Assembly: GCA_030428695.1 (NCBI GenBank)
Contig: JAUIEM010000045.1
Coordinates: 1-35,217 of the forward strand
Direction: 5' to 3'
Source of the DNA: a bacterium
GTDB taxonomy: Bacteria > Planctomycetota > J058 > JAJDCP01
Length of the DNA: 35,217 bases
Under the pieces are notes generated by a model. That model had not been told where the DNA came from, made no database searches, and worked only from the letters and a program-made list of their open reading frames with translations. The translations under genes and the position numbers were made by a program. Each line of letters begins with the position of its first letter. Positions within the stretch are counted from its first letter, which is position 1. Positions 22,863 through 31,140 of the stretch are shown here, in pieces.

Positions 22863-22876
22863 GGAGCAGCTGCTCC
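22863..22876. terminator. Palindrome between convergent genes
   Basis: GGAGCAGCTGCTCC is a perfect 14-bp palindrome (5-bp stem with AGCT loop) between the PH-domain gene and the true end of the cupin gene. There is no T-run. Confidence 0.25.
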
Positions 22877-22889
22877 TGGACGGGGAGGG

Positions 22890-23726
22890 CTACTCGTCGG
22901 TCAACGGCCCGACCGTGAACCCGCCTTCCGCCCGCAGGTAGAGGAGGGACGCTCCGCCCTCCGTCGACAGGCGGTGCACGATCGTGCCCTCCGAGCGGAA
23001 GGAGCTGCCCGGATCGAGCGTCGCCTAGTCCGATCCCGCCGTGCCGTGCTCGAGCCGGCCCTGGATCACCACCGCGCGGAGGTGCGCGCCGTCGGCCCGG
23101 AGCCCGCCGCGGAAGCCCGCCGGCAGCTTGAGCAGCGTGCCCGAGAGCCCGCCCGGCGCCCCCCACACGAAGGCGATCTCCGGCCCCGGCTCGGCGATCC
23201 AGGGGCTCGCCGCCGCGTCCAGCCAGACGATGTTCGAAGGGTCGACGTTGACGGGCCGCTCGCCGCTGTCGAACGCCTCCTCCAGAGGCCGTACGAGGTA
23301 GGGCCCGGACTCGATCTCGATGTAGGCGATGTTGGTCTCGCCGCGGGCGGCCGTGATGTGGGACTCGCCCTGAGGCTGCGTCCAGAAGGACCCTGCCGGC
23401 ATCCACATCGGCGCGGCCTCGGGGTCGTCGTTGTGGATCAGGCCTTCGATGACGACGCCACGGTAGGTGACGTTGTGGATGTGCGGCGGCGAGGAGAAGC
23501 CGTCGACGACCTGCACGAGGAAACCGGTCGGGCCGCTGCCGTTCCGATCGCCCCAGATGGTGGCGGCCCGTGGGCTGCGGTCACCGCGGGCGGGGTTGAG
23601 CGCCTCCCAGGACAACGCGGAGGCGAGGCGGACCTCGCAGGTCGTCGCGGGCGTCTGCGCCCAGGCGCAGCCGGTCAGGATGGCGAGCAGGAGCAGGGCC
23701 TGCGCGGCGGGTCGAACGTGGGACAT
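22890..23726 (-). pseudogene. DUF4437 cupin lipoprotein gene interrupted by an amber codon
   Basis: ATG 23726 has AAGGAGA upstream. A lipoprotein signal ([10 protein letters not shown], lipobox LTGC) is followed by a DUF4437 cupin: [52 protein letters not shown] and [21 protein letters not shown]. The reading stops at TAG 23025-23027 (233 residues) inside the second cupin. The same frame continues without a break as ATLDPGSSFRSEGTIVHRLS and ends GGFTVGPLTDE at TAG 22890, which fits the expected C-terminal end of the family. The amber codon therefore looks like a nonsense mutation (Tyr to stop) or a sequence error. It is last in a TetR-oxidoreductase-cupin run. Confidence 0.75.
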
Positions 23727-23764
23727 GAGGTTCTCCTTGGGACAGGGGGTTGTTGACGTGCGGC

Positions 23765-24748
23765 TCAACCGATGACGACCTTGCCCATCGCCTGGCCGCT
23801 CTCCAGGCGTGCGTGCGCCTCTCCTGCCTGGTCGAGGGAGAAGCGCGTGTCGTCGAGGACGGGCCGCAGCCCGCCAGCATCGACGATGTCCGCGAGCGTG
23901 CGCAGGATCTCGCCGTGCACCTTCCGGCCGTAGTTGTGGAGCATCGGGATCAGCATGAACACGACGTGAAGGGACAGGCCCTTGAAGTGCGCGGCAGTCA
24001 GGTCGAGGGAACACAGCGAGACGGTCGTCGCGATCTGGGCGTTGAGCGCCGCCGCCTGGAAGGACTTCGCGAGGTTCGCGCCTCCGACCGAGTCGAAGAC
24101 GAGGTCGAAGCCCTTCCCGCCGGTGTGCTCGGCGACGTACTGGGCGACGGGCGCGGTCTTGTAGTTGATCGCCGTCGCCCCGAAGCCCTCGATCAAGGCC
24201 AGCTGCTTGTCGCCACCGCCGGTGGAGTACACCTCCGCGCCGAAGTGCTTCGCGAGCTGCACGGCGACGTGTCCGACGCCTCCGGAGCCGCCGTGCACCA
24301 GTACCTTCTGGCCCGCCGCGAGTCCGGCCCGGGTCAGGCCCTCGTAGGCCGTGATCGCGACCAGCGGCAAGGCGGCGGCTTCCCGCATCGAGAGGCTGCG
24401 CGGCTTCGGGGCGACCAGGTCGGCGTCGGCGACGATCAGCTCGGCCAGGCTGCCGGGGAGCTCTGCGAGCCCGCCCGCGCAGCCGTACACCTCGTCGCCG
24501 ACGGCGAAGTCCTCGACGCCATCACCGACCTCCTCGACGGTGCCGGCGAAGTCCATGCCGAGGATCGCGGGGGTGTCGGGGGAGAGCGGGAGCTCCTTGC
24601 CGAGCTTGCGGATCATGGTGTCGACCGTGTTGACGCTGGAGGCGGCGATCTTCACGAGGAGGTGACCCGGCTTGACGCGGGGTTTCTCGACTTCGGCGGC
24701 CTCGAACACGGCGTTCTCGCCGTAGGTGCGGATGAGCATGGCTCTCAT
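23765..24748 (-). CDS. Zinc-free MDR-type quinone oxidoreductase / alcohol dehydrogenase-like
   Basis: 327 residues from ATG 24748 (AGAGGA upstream). Medium-chain dehydrogenase fold: the N-terminal GroES-like domain has [21 protein letters not shown] and [18 protein letters not shown]; the Rossmann part has the [29 protein letters not shown] motif and YSTGGGDKQ. No structural zinc-binding cysteines are visible, as in NADPH quinone reductases. It ends with [10 protein letters not shown]. The likely role is NADPH-dependent reduction of quinones, enals or other electrophiles. It lies downstream of a TetR gene with the same operator-like site in both upstream regions, suggesting electrophile-responsive control. 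Confidence 0.92.
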   Translation of the reverse strand: MRAMLIRTYGENAVFEAAEVEKPRVKPGHLLVKIAASSVNTVDTMIRKLGKELPLSPDTPAILGMDFAGTVEEVGDGVEDFAVGDEVYGCAGGLAELPGSLAELIVADADLVAPKPRSLSMREAAALPLVAITAYEGLTRAGLAAGQKVLVHGGSGGVGHVAVQLAKHFGAEVYSTGGGDKQLALIEGFGATAINYKTAPVAQYVAEHTGGKGFDLVFDSVGGANLAKSFQAAALNAQIATTVSLCSLDLTAAHFKGLSLHVVFMLIPMLHNYGRKVHGEILRTLADIVDAGGLRPVLDDTRFSLDQAGEAHARLESGQAMGKVVIG

Positions 24749-24793
24749 GGTGTGGTTCCTCTCGCTGGGGGCGGACACCCCTCTCTGTTGTAG

Positions 24794-24810
24794 TAGACTG
24801 GTCGTCTCGG
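24794..24810 (-). promoter_or_regulatory. Operator-like 17-bp site before the oxidoreductase
   Basis: TAGACTGGTCGTCTCGG matches the site at 25440-25456 in 16 of 17 bases. AGAC/GTCT form an inverted repeat around a 5-bp centre. On the minus strand TTGTGA lies 18 bp before TCTACT, and the site overlaps that -10, so repression by the neighbouring TetR protein is likely. Confidence 0.6.
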
Positions 24811-24829
24811 TGCCATCACAAGAAAACGG

Positions 24830-25426
24830 TCAGCTGTCTCGGGCCGTGAGCTCAGCCTTGAGCCGGTCGATGAACTGGTCCAGCGCACGCGTGTCCCCGT
24901 CGATCTGCATGCGCAAGGTGCATCCCTCCCATGCGTTCGTGATGAAGTCGGCCCACTCCTCGGCGTCTTCGTCCGCCCTGAGCTCCCCGCTGGCTCGTGC
25001 CTCTGCCAGCGCCCGGGCGACCAGGGCCGACCAGTTGTCGACGGCGTACTTGATCGCCAGCCGCATCGGCTCGCTGAGATGCGCGACCTCGAAGGCGAGC
25101 TTGCCGATGACGCAGAGCTTCTTCGCGCCCTGGCTGACGTGCATGTCGCGCATCGTCTCGAAGTACGCGAGGACCCGCTCGACGGGGCTCAGCTGGCGGT
25201 TGCCGACGAAGCCGCGGATCATCTCGGCGTGGCGCTCGCCCGACTCTTCGATGACCGCGACCCCGAGGTCTTCCTTCGACTTGAAGTAGTGGTAGAACGA
25301 GCCCTTGGGCACACCCGCCACGGCGAGGATCTCCTTCAATCCGCAGCCGTGGAAGCTCTTGGCCAGCATCACCTGGGCGCCGGCGTCGACGATGCGTTCT
25401 TTGGTGTTCGTGGTCTTCACGCTCAT
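24830..25426 (-). CDS. TetR/AcrR-family transcriptional regulator
   Basis: 198 residues, ATG 25426 with GGAGGAG upstream. The helix-turn-helix is TKERIVDAGAQVMLAKSFHGCGLKEILAVAGVPKGSFYHYFKSKEDLG, the AcuR/NemR-like subtype (SFHGCGLKEIL, PKGSFYHYF). The C-terminal domain carries Cys residues (LCVIGKLAFEVA, WEGCTLRM) that could sense electrophiles as in NemR, but this is inference. The gene leads a run with the oxidoreductase and the cupin. The repeated site TAGAC(C/T)GGTCGTCTCGG lies just upstream of this gene and again before the oxidoreductase, the expected pattern for autoregulation. Confidence 0.92.
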   Translation of the reverse strand: MSVKTTNTKERIVDAGAQVMLAKSFHGCGLKEILAVAGVPKGSFYHYFKSKEDLGVAVIEESGERHAEMIRGFVGNRQLSPVERVLAYFETMRDMHVSQGAKKLCVIGKLAFEVAHLSEPMRLAIKYAVDNWSALVARALAEARASGELRADEDAEEWADFITNAWEGCTLRMQIDGDTRALDQFIDRLKAELTARDS

Positions 25427-25437
25427 GACTCCTCCAG

Positions 25438-25456
25438 ATTAGACCGGTCGTCTCGG
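25438..25456 (-). promoter_or_regulatory. Operator-like site with overlapping -10 before the TetR gene
   Basis: TAGACCGGTCGTCTCGG (25440-25456) contains the perfect palindrome GACCGGTC. On the minus strand TCTAAT (25443-25438, five of six -10 bases) overlaps its edge, placing the site within the promoter. Confidence 0.6.
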
Positions 25457-25548
25457 ATGGCAAGGACTTTCTTCAACTCGCGTCGGCGCCCCGGAATTCG
25501 ACGCCGAGGAGGCTTTCCCCCCCGCGCGCCCGACGCTCGATTGACGCG

Positions 25549-26379
25549 TCAGCGCTCGAGCCGCAGCAAGCTCCGGAACAGCTTCCCGCAGCCGCGGGGC
25601 GGAGGCGTCGTCGCGTCGGTGCCGCCCTCTTCGACCGGCGGGCGCTCGAAGTGGGCGCCGCTCAGCACGACCTCGCCGCGTCCGTAGGGTACCGAGATCA
25701 CCGCCGGGTCCCCGCCGGCGTAGCGCGCGAGGACGGTGACGTCGTCCTCTTCCTCATCGAAGGTGCAGCCCCCCTGGAACAGCGCGGACATCGAGCGCGG
25801 CAGCCCGCGCTCGCGGCCCGCGCCCGTCGCGCTGAGCTCGATGTTCGCGACCTCGGGGTACAGCGGCAGGCCGGGCACGGGGCCCTCCGCCTCGCCCTCG
25901 ATCAGGTCGAGGGGGTAGGGGTAGAGCGTGCCGGCGTACTCGACGTCGTCCGCGGCGAGGTAGGCGCCGGCGCAGATGCCGAAGTAGGTCCCGCCGCCGC
26001 GCACGAAGGCCCGGATCACCTCGGGCCCGTCGTCGCCGAGCGCTTCGATCTGGTACGGGGCCCAGCCGCCCGGGAAGATCAACACCCGCAGGCCCCGCAG
26101 GCCCCGCTCGCTGAGCTGGTCCTTGGCGAGCACGCGGCAGTCGATCCCCGCGTCTTCGAGGGCCTCGACCACCGAGCGCGCGCCGAGGTGCCAGACGCCG
26201 GCGTCGGCGAACACCCCGACGCGGGCGTCCTCACGCTCCCGGTCGTCGCGCAGGCGGTTGAGCTGCCAGCGCAGGTTGGCGACGAGCTCCCCGTCGTAGT
26301 ACTTCTCGAAGGCGGCGTCCTGCGCCGCCAGCGGCAGGACGAGCCCGAACAGGATCGACAGACACAGGGTTCTTCGCAC
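25549..26379 (-). CDS. Exported BPL_N-like / class I glutamine amidotransferase-fold protein
   Basis: 276 residues from GTG 26379, chosen because GGAGG lies 6 nt upstream and a signal peptide begins there (VRRTLCLSILFGLVLPLAAQ); longer in-frame extensions lack both. The mature part has VGVFADAGVWHLGARSVVEALEDAGI, then FPGGWAPYQIEALG and GGGTYFGICAGAYLAADDVEYAG, with a Cys in an elbow (FGICAGAY, Cys136), as in biotin-protein-ligase N-terminal-like and DJ-1/GATase1-like folds. Export is unusual for a GATase domain but is seen for this family. Substrate unknown. It diverges from the PaaK-like gene. Confidence 0.85.
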   Translation of the reverse strand: MRRTLCLSILFGLVLPLAAQDAAFEKYYDGELVANLRWQLNRLRDDREREDARVGVFADAGVWHLGARSVVEALEDAGIDCRVLAKDQLSERGLRGLRVLIFPGGWAPYQIEALGDDGPEVIRAFVRGGGTYFGICAGAYLAADDVEYAGTLYPYPLDLIEGEAEGPVPGLPLYPEVANIELSATGAGRERGLPRSMSALFQGGCTFDEEEDDVTVLARYAGGDPAVISVPYGRGEVVLSGAHFERPPVEEGGTDATTPPPRGCGKLFRSLLRLER

Positions 26380-26416
26380 GGCAGACCTCCGGTGAGACGT
26401 CGGCGTCATTGTGGAG

Positions 26417-26485
26417 GAAGCGACCGCCGTCGTCGAGCCGTCGCTTCGCACAGCGATGGACGCTGGACGGGCAGGCTGCTAGAGT
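26417..26485. promoter_or_regulatory. Divergent control region: 8-bp inverted repeat and sigma70-like promoter
   Basis: The gap 26380-26503 contains GAAGCGAC (26417-26424) and GTCGCTTC (26440-26447), a perfect inverted repeat. Rightward, TGGACG (26457-26462) and TAGAGT (26480-26485) with a 17-bp spacer look like -35 and -10 elements for the PaaK-like gene. Confidence 0.4.
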
Positions 26486-26503
26486 CGTGGGACTGGAGGA
26501 ACC

Positions 26504-26548
26504 ATGGGACACGAGACCCTGCGGCCTGCCACGGGTGCGCGGCGATGA
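26504..26548 (+). CDS. Possible 14-residue leader peptide coupled to the PaaK-like gene
   Basis: ATG 26504 has GGAGGA at 26495-26500, a better ribosome site than the main gene has. It codes MGHETLRPATGARR and its TGA (26546-26548) overlaps the ATG at 26545 as ATGA. Real translation is unproven. Confidence 0.3.
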   Translation: MGHETLRPATGARR

Positions 26549-27861
26549 GCATGCGCTCGCGCCTCGCCTGCCTGCGCGAGCACACCTCCAGCCTCGCCGC
26601 GCTCTGGCGCCCGCACCGCGACCGCGCCGCGCTGCGCGCCTTCCAGGAGCGCAAGCTGCGCTTCCTGCTCGCCCGCACCTGGCGGGAGGTCCCCTTCTAC
26701 CGCCAGCGCTGGACCGGCGCCGGGCTGTCCGCCCGCACCCTGCCCGGCCTCGCCGACCTCGCCCGGCTGCCGCTGGTCGACAAGGCCGCGCTGCGCGCCG
26801 CGCCGCTCGCCCGGAAGATCGCCCGGGACCACCGCGACGTGCGCCTGATCACCCGCTACACCGCCGGCTCCACCGGGGAGCCCACCCGGGTGCGCCGGGC
26901 GCCCCTCGAGGAGCACCTCGTCGGCCAGTTCCGCCTGCGCGCCTCGCTGGCCCTCGGCCGGCGCGTCGCGGAGCTCGGCGTGTACGTCGGCTCCCCCGGC
27001 GTGCCGACCGACCGGAAGAGCGCGTCGCTGCGGCGGGTCCGCGACGCGCTCCGCCTGTTCCCCTTCCGCGAGGTCGACTGCCTGCGGGCCCCCGACGCGG
27101 TCGTCGCCGAGGTCCTGCGCCTGCGTCCGGCGGTGATCGCCGGCTACCCGGGCGCCCTCGCCGAGGTCGCCGCGCGCTGGCCCGCCCCCGGCTTCCCCCG
27201 CCTGGTCTTCACCGGCGGCGAGCTCTTGACCCCGGGGCTGCGGCGCGCGCTCGGCGAAGGCTTCGGCGCGCCGGTGCGGGACCTGTACGGCGCCCACGAG
27301 TGCAACCTGGTCGCGTGGGAATGTCCGGAGGCCGGGGGCCTGCACGTGTGCGAGGACAACATCGTGCTCGAGCTGCTGTGCCCCGACGGCACGCCCGCCG
27401 CCGTGGGAGAACCCGGCGAGGTCGTGCTGACCGCGCTGCACAGCTACGCCAGCCCGTACGTCCGCTACCGGCTCGGCGACACCGCGGTGCGCGGGACGGT
27501 CCCCTGCCCCTGCGGCGCAGCCTGGGCGCGCATCGAGGTCGTGCGCGGGCGCAGCATGGACACCTGCGCGCTGCCGGGCGGCCGGCGCATGCATCACTGG
27601 GAGCTTATCCCGATGGCCTTCTGGGACATGCCCTGGCACCGCACCTACCAGCTCGTCCAGACCGGACCGGCGCGCTTCGTGCTGCGCGTGGTGCTGTGCG
27701 GTGAGCCGCCGGCCGAGGATCTGCGCCGGGTCGAGGCGGCGGTCGCCGCCAAGCTCGGGCCCCAGGGCCAGTTCGCGTTCGCCTTCGTCGACGCCGTCGA
27801 GCGCAGCGAGGGGGGCAAGAACCGGCTGTGCATCTCGCCCTTCGGCCAGGTGCCCCGATGA
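26545..27861 (+). CDS. PaaK/CapK-like adenylate-forming enzyme
   Basis: 438 residues from ATG 26545 (ATG 26551 is also possible). It shows the phenylacetate-CoA-ligase/CapK pattern: RFLLARTWREVPFYRQRW, then the P-loop RYTAGSTGEPT (104-114), VIAGYPGALAEVAARW, LVFTGGELLTPGLRRAL, YGAHECNLVAWECP, and VLTALHSYASPYVRYRLGD, then the C-terminal RGRSMD. These are family features of AMP-forming ligases or of CapK, linked to polysaccharide modification. No carrier-protein domain is present. A GNAT gene overlaps its end, and a deacetylase lies nearby, so a surface-glycan or acyl modification role is possible. Confidence 0.88.
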   Translation: MSMRSRLACLREHTSSLAALWRPHRDRAALRAFQERKLRFLLARTWREVPFYRQRWTGAGLSARTLPGLADLARLPLVDKAALRAAPLARKIARDHRDVRLITRYTAGSTGEPTRVRRAPLEEHLVGQFRLRASLALGRRVAELGVYVGSPGVPTDRKSASLRRVRDALRLFPFREVDCLRAPDAVVAEVLRLRPAVIAGYPGALAEVAARWPAPGFPRLVFTGGELLTPGLRRALGEGFGAPVRDLYGAHECNLVAWECPEAGGLHVCEDNIVLELLCPDGTPAAVGEPGEVVLTALHSYASPYVRYRLGDTAVRGTVPCPCGAAWARIEVVRGRSMDTCALPGGRRMHHWELIPMAFWDMPWHRTYQLVQTGPARFVLRVVLCGEPPAEDLRRVEAAVAAKLGPQGQFAFAFVDAVERSEGGKNRLCISPFGQVPR

Positions 27862-28481
27862 AGGCGCGCCGCCTCGACGCCGCCAGCCTGCCGGCCATCC
27901 TCGCCCTGCGCGAGGCGGTCCTCGCGCGGCTGCCGCATCCGGACAGCTACGTCCCGCACGCCGAGGAGCAGGCCTTCGTCCGCGCCCACCTCGGCGAGGC
28001 CGGCCTGAGCTGCGGCGTCGAGCGCGACGGCGCCCTGGTCGCCTACGGCATGCTGAGCCTGCGGCCCGCGCGGGCCCGGCTCGATCCCGAGCTGCTCGCG
28101 CGGCTGGGGGACGGGCAGGTCGCCGTGCTCGCGGCCGCGATGGTCCACCCCGCCCACCAGGGCCGCGGGCTGCACCGCGCGCTGATCGACTTCCGCCTCG
28201 AGGCCGCGCGCGCCGCGGGCTGCCCCCGCCTCGCCGCGATGGTCTCGCCCCACGCCCCCGGCAGCCTGCGGACGCTGCTCGCGCGCGGCCTGGCGATCCG
28301 CGGGCTGGTCGACTTCCCGGACGGGCGGGTGCGCTACTTCCTCGAGCAGGAGCTGCCGCTGCCCTCCGTCCCCGCCGGCGGAAGCTGGCACCCGCTGACG
28401 GCGCGGGAAGCCCACCGCGAGCTCTTCCGCGCCGGCCGGCGCGCCGTCGAGCTCACCGAGGGCGCCTTGCGCTTCGTGTGA
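27858..28481 (+). CDS. GNAT-family N-acetyltransferase
   Basis: 207 residues from ATG 27858, which overlaps the stop of the PaaK-like gene as ATGA (translational coupling). The acetyl-CoA-binding motif A is VAVLAAAMVHPAHQGRGLHRALIDFRLEAARAAGC (Q/R-x-x-G-x-G/A as QGRGLH), followed by RLAAMVSPHAPGSLRTLLARGL. Substrate unknown. It probably works with the adenylate-forming enzyme upstream. Confidence 0.9.
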   Translation: MKARRLDAASLPAILALREAVLARLPHPDSYVPHAEEQAFVRAHLGEAGLSCGVERDGALVAYGMLSLRPARARLDPELLARLGDGQVAVLAAAMVHPAHQGRGLHRALIDFRLEAARAAGCPRLAAMVSPHAPGSLRTLLARGLAIRGLVDFPDGRVRYFLEQELPLPSVPAGGSWHPLTAREAHRELFRAGRRAVELTEGALRFV

Positions 28482-28518
28482 AGGGCAGATCCAGGCGCGC
28501 AGGTCTGCTACCCTGGCT

Positions 28519-28730
28519 AGAGGACTGGTCCGAAACCTCGCTCGCGAGGCTTGCGGAGGTGGGTGCCTGCCTTCGTCCTCCTCCTCCTCCGGGCCGCAAC
28601 AAAGGGCGCGGCGAGTCGGCGAGCCGCAGGTCTGGCCTGCGAGGAACGAGCAGGACAGGCCAAGGTGTCGATCCTCGGCATCCACCCACCTGCACGGCGC
28701 CTCGCCACGCAGCTTTCGGACCAGGCCTCT
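28519..28730. mobile_element. MITE-like element with about 47-bp imperfect terminal inverted repeats
   Basis: The ends AGAGGACTGGTCCGAAA (28519-28535) and TTTCGGACCAGGCCTCT (28714-28730) are inverted repeats with 16 of 17 bases paired; further in, GCGAGGC and AGGTGGGTG recur in inverted form at matching distance, giving arms of about 47 bp. The 212-bp middle has no gene. CTGGC flanks both outer ends (28513-28517 and 28729-28733), overlapping the right end, so a target-site duplication is unclear. A structured RNA is the alternative. Confidence 0.55.
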
Positions 28731-28760
28731 GGCGGCGGCCTCGACGCGCGGAGACTGCGG

Positions 28761-29600
28761 ATGGACGACTACCAGTGGCCCGACGGGCGGGCGTGCGGCT
28801 TCCTGCTCGGCGTCGACCTCGACGCCCTGAGCCCGATGCGCTGGCGTCTGCGCGGCAGCGGCCGGGCCGATCCCCCCGCCGAGGCGGAGATGCGTCGTTT
28901 CGGCCTGCGCCAGGGCGCCCCGCGCATCCTCGCCCTGCTCGAGGAGCTCGACTTCCCAGCGACCTTCTTCGTCCCCGCCAGCATCGCCGAGGAGGCGCCC
29001 GAGCTGGTGCGGCGCATCGCCGGCCAGGGACTCGAGGTCGGCCTGCACGGAGACATCCACGAGGACGTGGCGGCCCTCTCCCGGGCGGAGAACCGCGCGG
29101 TGCTCGAGCGCAGCCTCGAGGTGCTCGAGGACCTGCTCGGCAAGGTCCCGCAGGGCTACCGCTCGCCGGCCTGGACGATGACGCCCTACCTGCCCGAGCT
29201 GCTCGAGGACTTCGGGATCACCTACGACAGCTCGCTGATGGGCTACGAGCATCCCTACGAGGTCGAGAACCTCGTCGAGCTGCCGGTCAGCTGGACGGCC
29301 GACGACGCGACCTACAGCTTCTACCTCGGCGACGGCAGCGACATCGGCCCGCCCTGGCCGCCGCCGCTGGTCGTGTCCGGCTGGAAGGAGGAGCTCGCGA
29401 GCGCCCGCCGCTTCGGCAACCTCCTCAGCCTGACCGTGCATCCCTGGATGATCGGCCGCGCCGCCCGCTTCGGGGCGTTCGAGCGCTTCCTCCGCGAGGT
29501 CCGCGACGACCCCGCGGTGTGGACCGCCGACGCCGCGTCGCTCGCCGCCTACCACCGCGGCTCGGCGAACTGGAAGAGGTGGCGGGTGGAGCTCAGCTGA
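28761..29600 (+). CDS. Polysaccharide deacetylase family protein (NodB-like)
   Basis: 279 residues; ATG 28761 has GGAG 7 nt upstream. NodB-type motifs: LGVDLDAL near the N-terminus (Asp19 or Asp21 as base), PATFFVPASIAEEAPELV, then LHGDIHED with His96 and His100 as the metal-binding H-x3-H, and GYRSPAW. The C-terminal part has LSLTVHPWMIGR and a His. It lacks a signal peptide, so the substrate may be cytoplasmic, as for PuuE/allantoinase-like members. Its 3' end overlaps the following convergent gene by 8 nt. Confidence 0.9.
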   Translation: MDDYQWPDGRACGFLLGVDLDALSPMRWRLRGSGRADPPAEAEMRRFGLRQGAPRILALLEELDFPATFFVPASIAEEAPELVRRIAGQGLEVGLHGDIHEDVAALSRAENRAVLERSLEVLEDLLGKVPQGYRSPAWTMTPYLPELLEDFGITYDSSLMGYEHPYEVENLVELPVSWTADDATYSFYLGDGSDIGPPWPPPLVVSGWKEELASARRFGNLLSLTVHPWMIGRAARFGAFERFLREVRDDPAVWTADAASLAAYHRGSANWKRWRVELS

Positions 29601-31140
29601 CCCAGGGAAACCGCGCGGCGAGCCCTTCCCGCAGGCTTTCCACGGTGCTGCGCGCCTGCTCGCGCCAGTCGTTCGCGCGCTCGAGCAGCTTCTGCAGCGT
29701 CGGGCCGTAGCGGTCGATCAGGCCGAGCAGCGGGTCGTCGCTGCCGGCGCCGGGCTCGGCGAGGTCGGGCACCTCGCCGGACGGCCCGTACATCCCTTCC
29801 ATGATCTTCAGCACCCCGTGCTTGACCAGCCCGCGCACGGGCAGCCGGGCCATCATGCCGTACATCGCGGCCTGGCCGCTCGTGCCCGCCTCCGGATGCG
29901 CGCGGACCCACTCCACCGCCGCCCGCAGGTCGTCGAGGTAGGGCTCGACGCTCGCCGCGTTGCCGGCGCTCAGGGTGCAGTGGAGGCTGTCGGGGTTCTG
30001 CTGCCGGTCGACGTGCCAGCCGGCCTTCTCGAGGCGGTCGGCGACCGCGAAGATCGACACCGCCTTGTCCGTCGCCCGGTAGCTGACCAGCGAGCCGACC
30101 GGGGCGCCGACCACGGCGATGCCCGGGATGTCCGCGATGCCGGCCTTGAGCTGCGCGGCCGCCTCCATCGTGCGCTCGGTCAGCACCAGATAGCCGTCCT
30201 CGCCGAGCGCGTGCAGCGCCCCCCAGGCCGCCGCGATCGCGCCGCCGGGGCGGGTGCCGGGCAGGCTGGGGGAGAGGTAGATGCCGCCGGACCAGTCGGT
30301 CTGCACGAAGAACTGGTGCTTGAGGAAGTCCATCGAGCGGTACAGCACGACCGAGGCGCCCTTGGCCGCGTAGCCGTACTTGTGCAGGTCGGCGGAGATC
30401 GAGGTCACGCCCGGGACGCGGAAGTCGAAGAGCGGGATCGGGTGGCCGAGGCGCTCGGCGAAGGGCAACAGGAAGCCTCCGATGCAGCTGTCGACGTGCA
30501 GCGGCAGCTTCTTCTTCCGCGCCAGCTCCGCGAGCTCGCTGACCGGGTCGACCAGCCCGTGCGGGTACTGCGGCGCCGAACAGGCGAGCATGATCGTGTT
30601 GCGGCCGATCGCCCGGCGCATCCGGCGCAGGTCGGCGCGGTAGTCCTTGCCGACCGGGACCCGCTTGATGCGCACGCCGAACAGGTGCGCGGCCTTGTCG
30701 AAGGCGACGTGCACGGTGTCGGGGACGACCATCTCCGGGCGCCGGATCCAGGGCCAGCGCTTGCGCGCCATGTCGCGGTAGGTCTTGACCGCGAGCAGGA
30801 TCGACTCGGTGCCGCCGGAGGTCAGGGTGCCGACGGTGTCGTCGTCGCCGTGCAGCAGGTGCGCGCTCATCCGCACGACCTCGTGCTCCATGCGCTTGAG
30901 GCTGGTGAAGGCCATCGGGTTGAGGCCGTTCTCGGAGATGAACATCCCGTAGGCCTGGCGCAGGAAGTCGGCGTGCTCCTCGCCCGCGCTGTAGACCAGG
31001 CTGAAGGTGCGGCCCCCCTTCCAGTCGGCGTCGCCCTCGCGCATCGCCTGCATGCGGGCGAGCAGCTCCTGGTGGGGGATGCCCTTGGGGGGGATCGCGT
31101 GGCCGGTGGCGGCGGGAGCGGTCTCGGTGTCGGTGGTCAT
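29593..31140 (-). CDS. Sphingosine-1-phosphate-lyase-like PLP-dependent decarboxylase-family enzyme
   Basis: 515 residues from ATG 31140, whose ATGA overlaps the stop of the upstream gene. It belongs to the group II PLP-decarboxylase fold with Dpl1-like features: FSLVYSAGEEHADFLRQAYGMFISENGLNPMAFTSLKRMEHEVVRM, GTLTSGGTESILLAVKTYR, HVDSCIGGFLLPF (Asp217), and the PLP Lys254 in SISADLHKYGYAAKG. The soluble form lacks the membrane helix of eukaryotic enzymes. Bacterial members cleave sphingoid phosphates or act on amino acids; which of these is done here is not known. The C-terminal 90 residues (GPSGEVPDLAEPGAGSDD and onward) are an extra helical tail. Confidence 0.9.
   Translation of the reverse strand: MTTDTETAPAATGHAIPPKGIPHQELLARMQAMREGDADWKGGRTFSLVYSAGEEHADFLRQAYGMFISENGLNPMAFTSLKRMEHEVVRMSAHLLHGDDDTVGTLTSGGTESILLAVKTYRDMARKRWPWIRRPEMVVPDTVHVAFDKAAHLFGVRIKRVPVGKDYRADLRRMRRAIGRNTIMLACSAPQYPHGLVDPVSELAELARKKKLPLHVDSCIGGFLLPFAERLGHPIPLFDFRVPGVTSISADLHKYGYAAKGASVVLYRSMDFLKHQFFVQTDWSGGIYLSPSLPGTRPGGAIAAAWGALHALGEDGYLVLTERTMEAAAQLKAGIADIPGIAVVGAPVGSLVSYRATDKAVSIFAVADRLEKAGWHVDRQQNPDSLHCTLSAGNAASVEPYLDDLRAAVEWVRAHPEAGTSGQAAMYGMMARLPVRGLVKHGVLKIMEGMYGPSGEVPDLAEPGAGSDDPLLGLIDRYGPTLQKLLERANDWREQARSTVESLREGLAARFPWVS

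Noticed and set aside
23025..23027. TAG in the cupin gene read as pyrrolysine
   Set aside because: No sign of pyrrolysine genes or context; DUF4437 proteins are not known Pyl proteins; a nonsense mutation is simpler.
25651..26544. Extended start for the PaaK-like gene
   Set aside because: The extension is antisense to the BPL_N-like gene and shows no domain.
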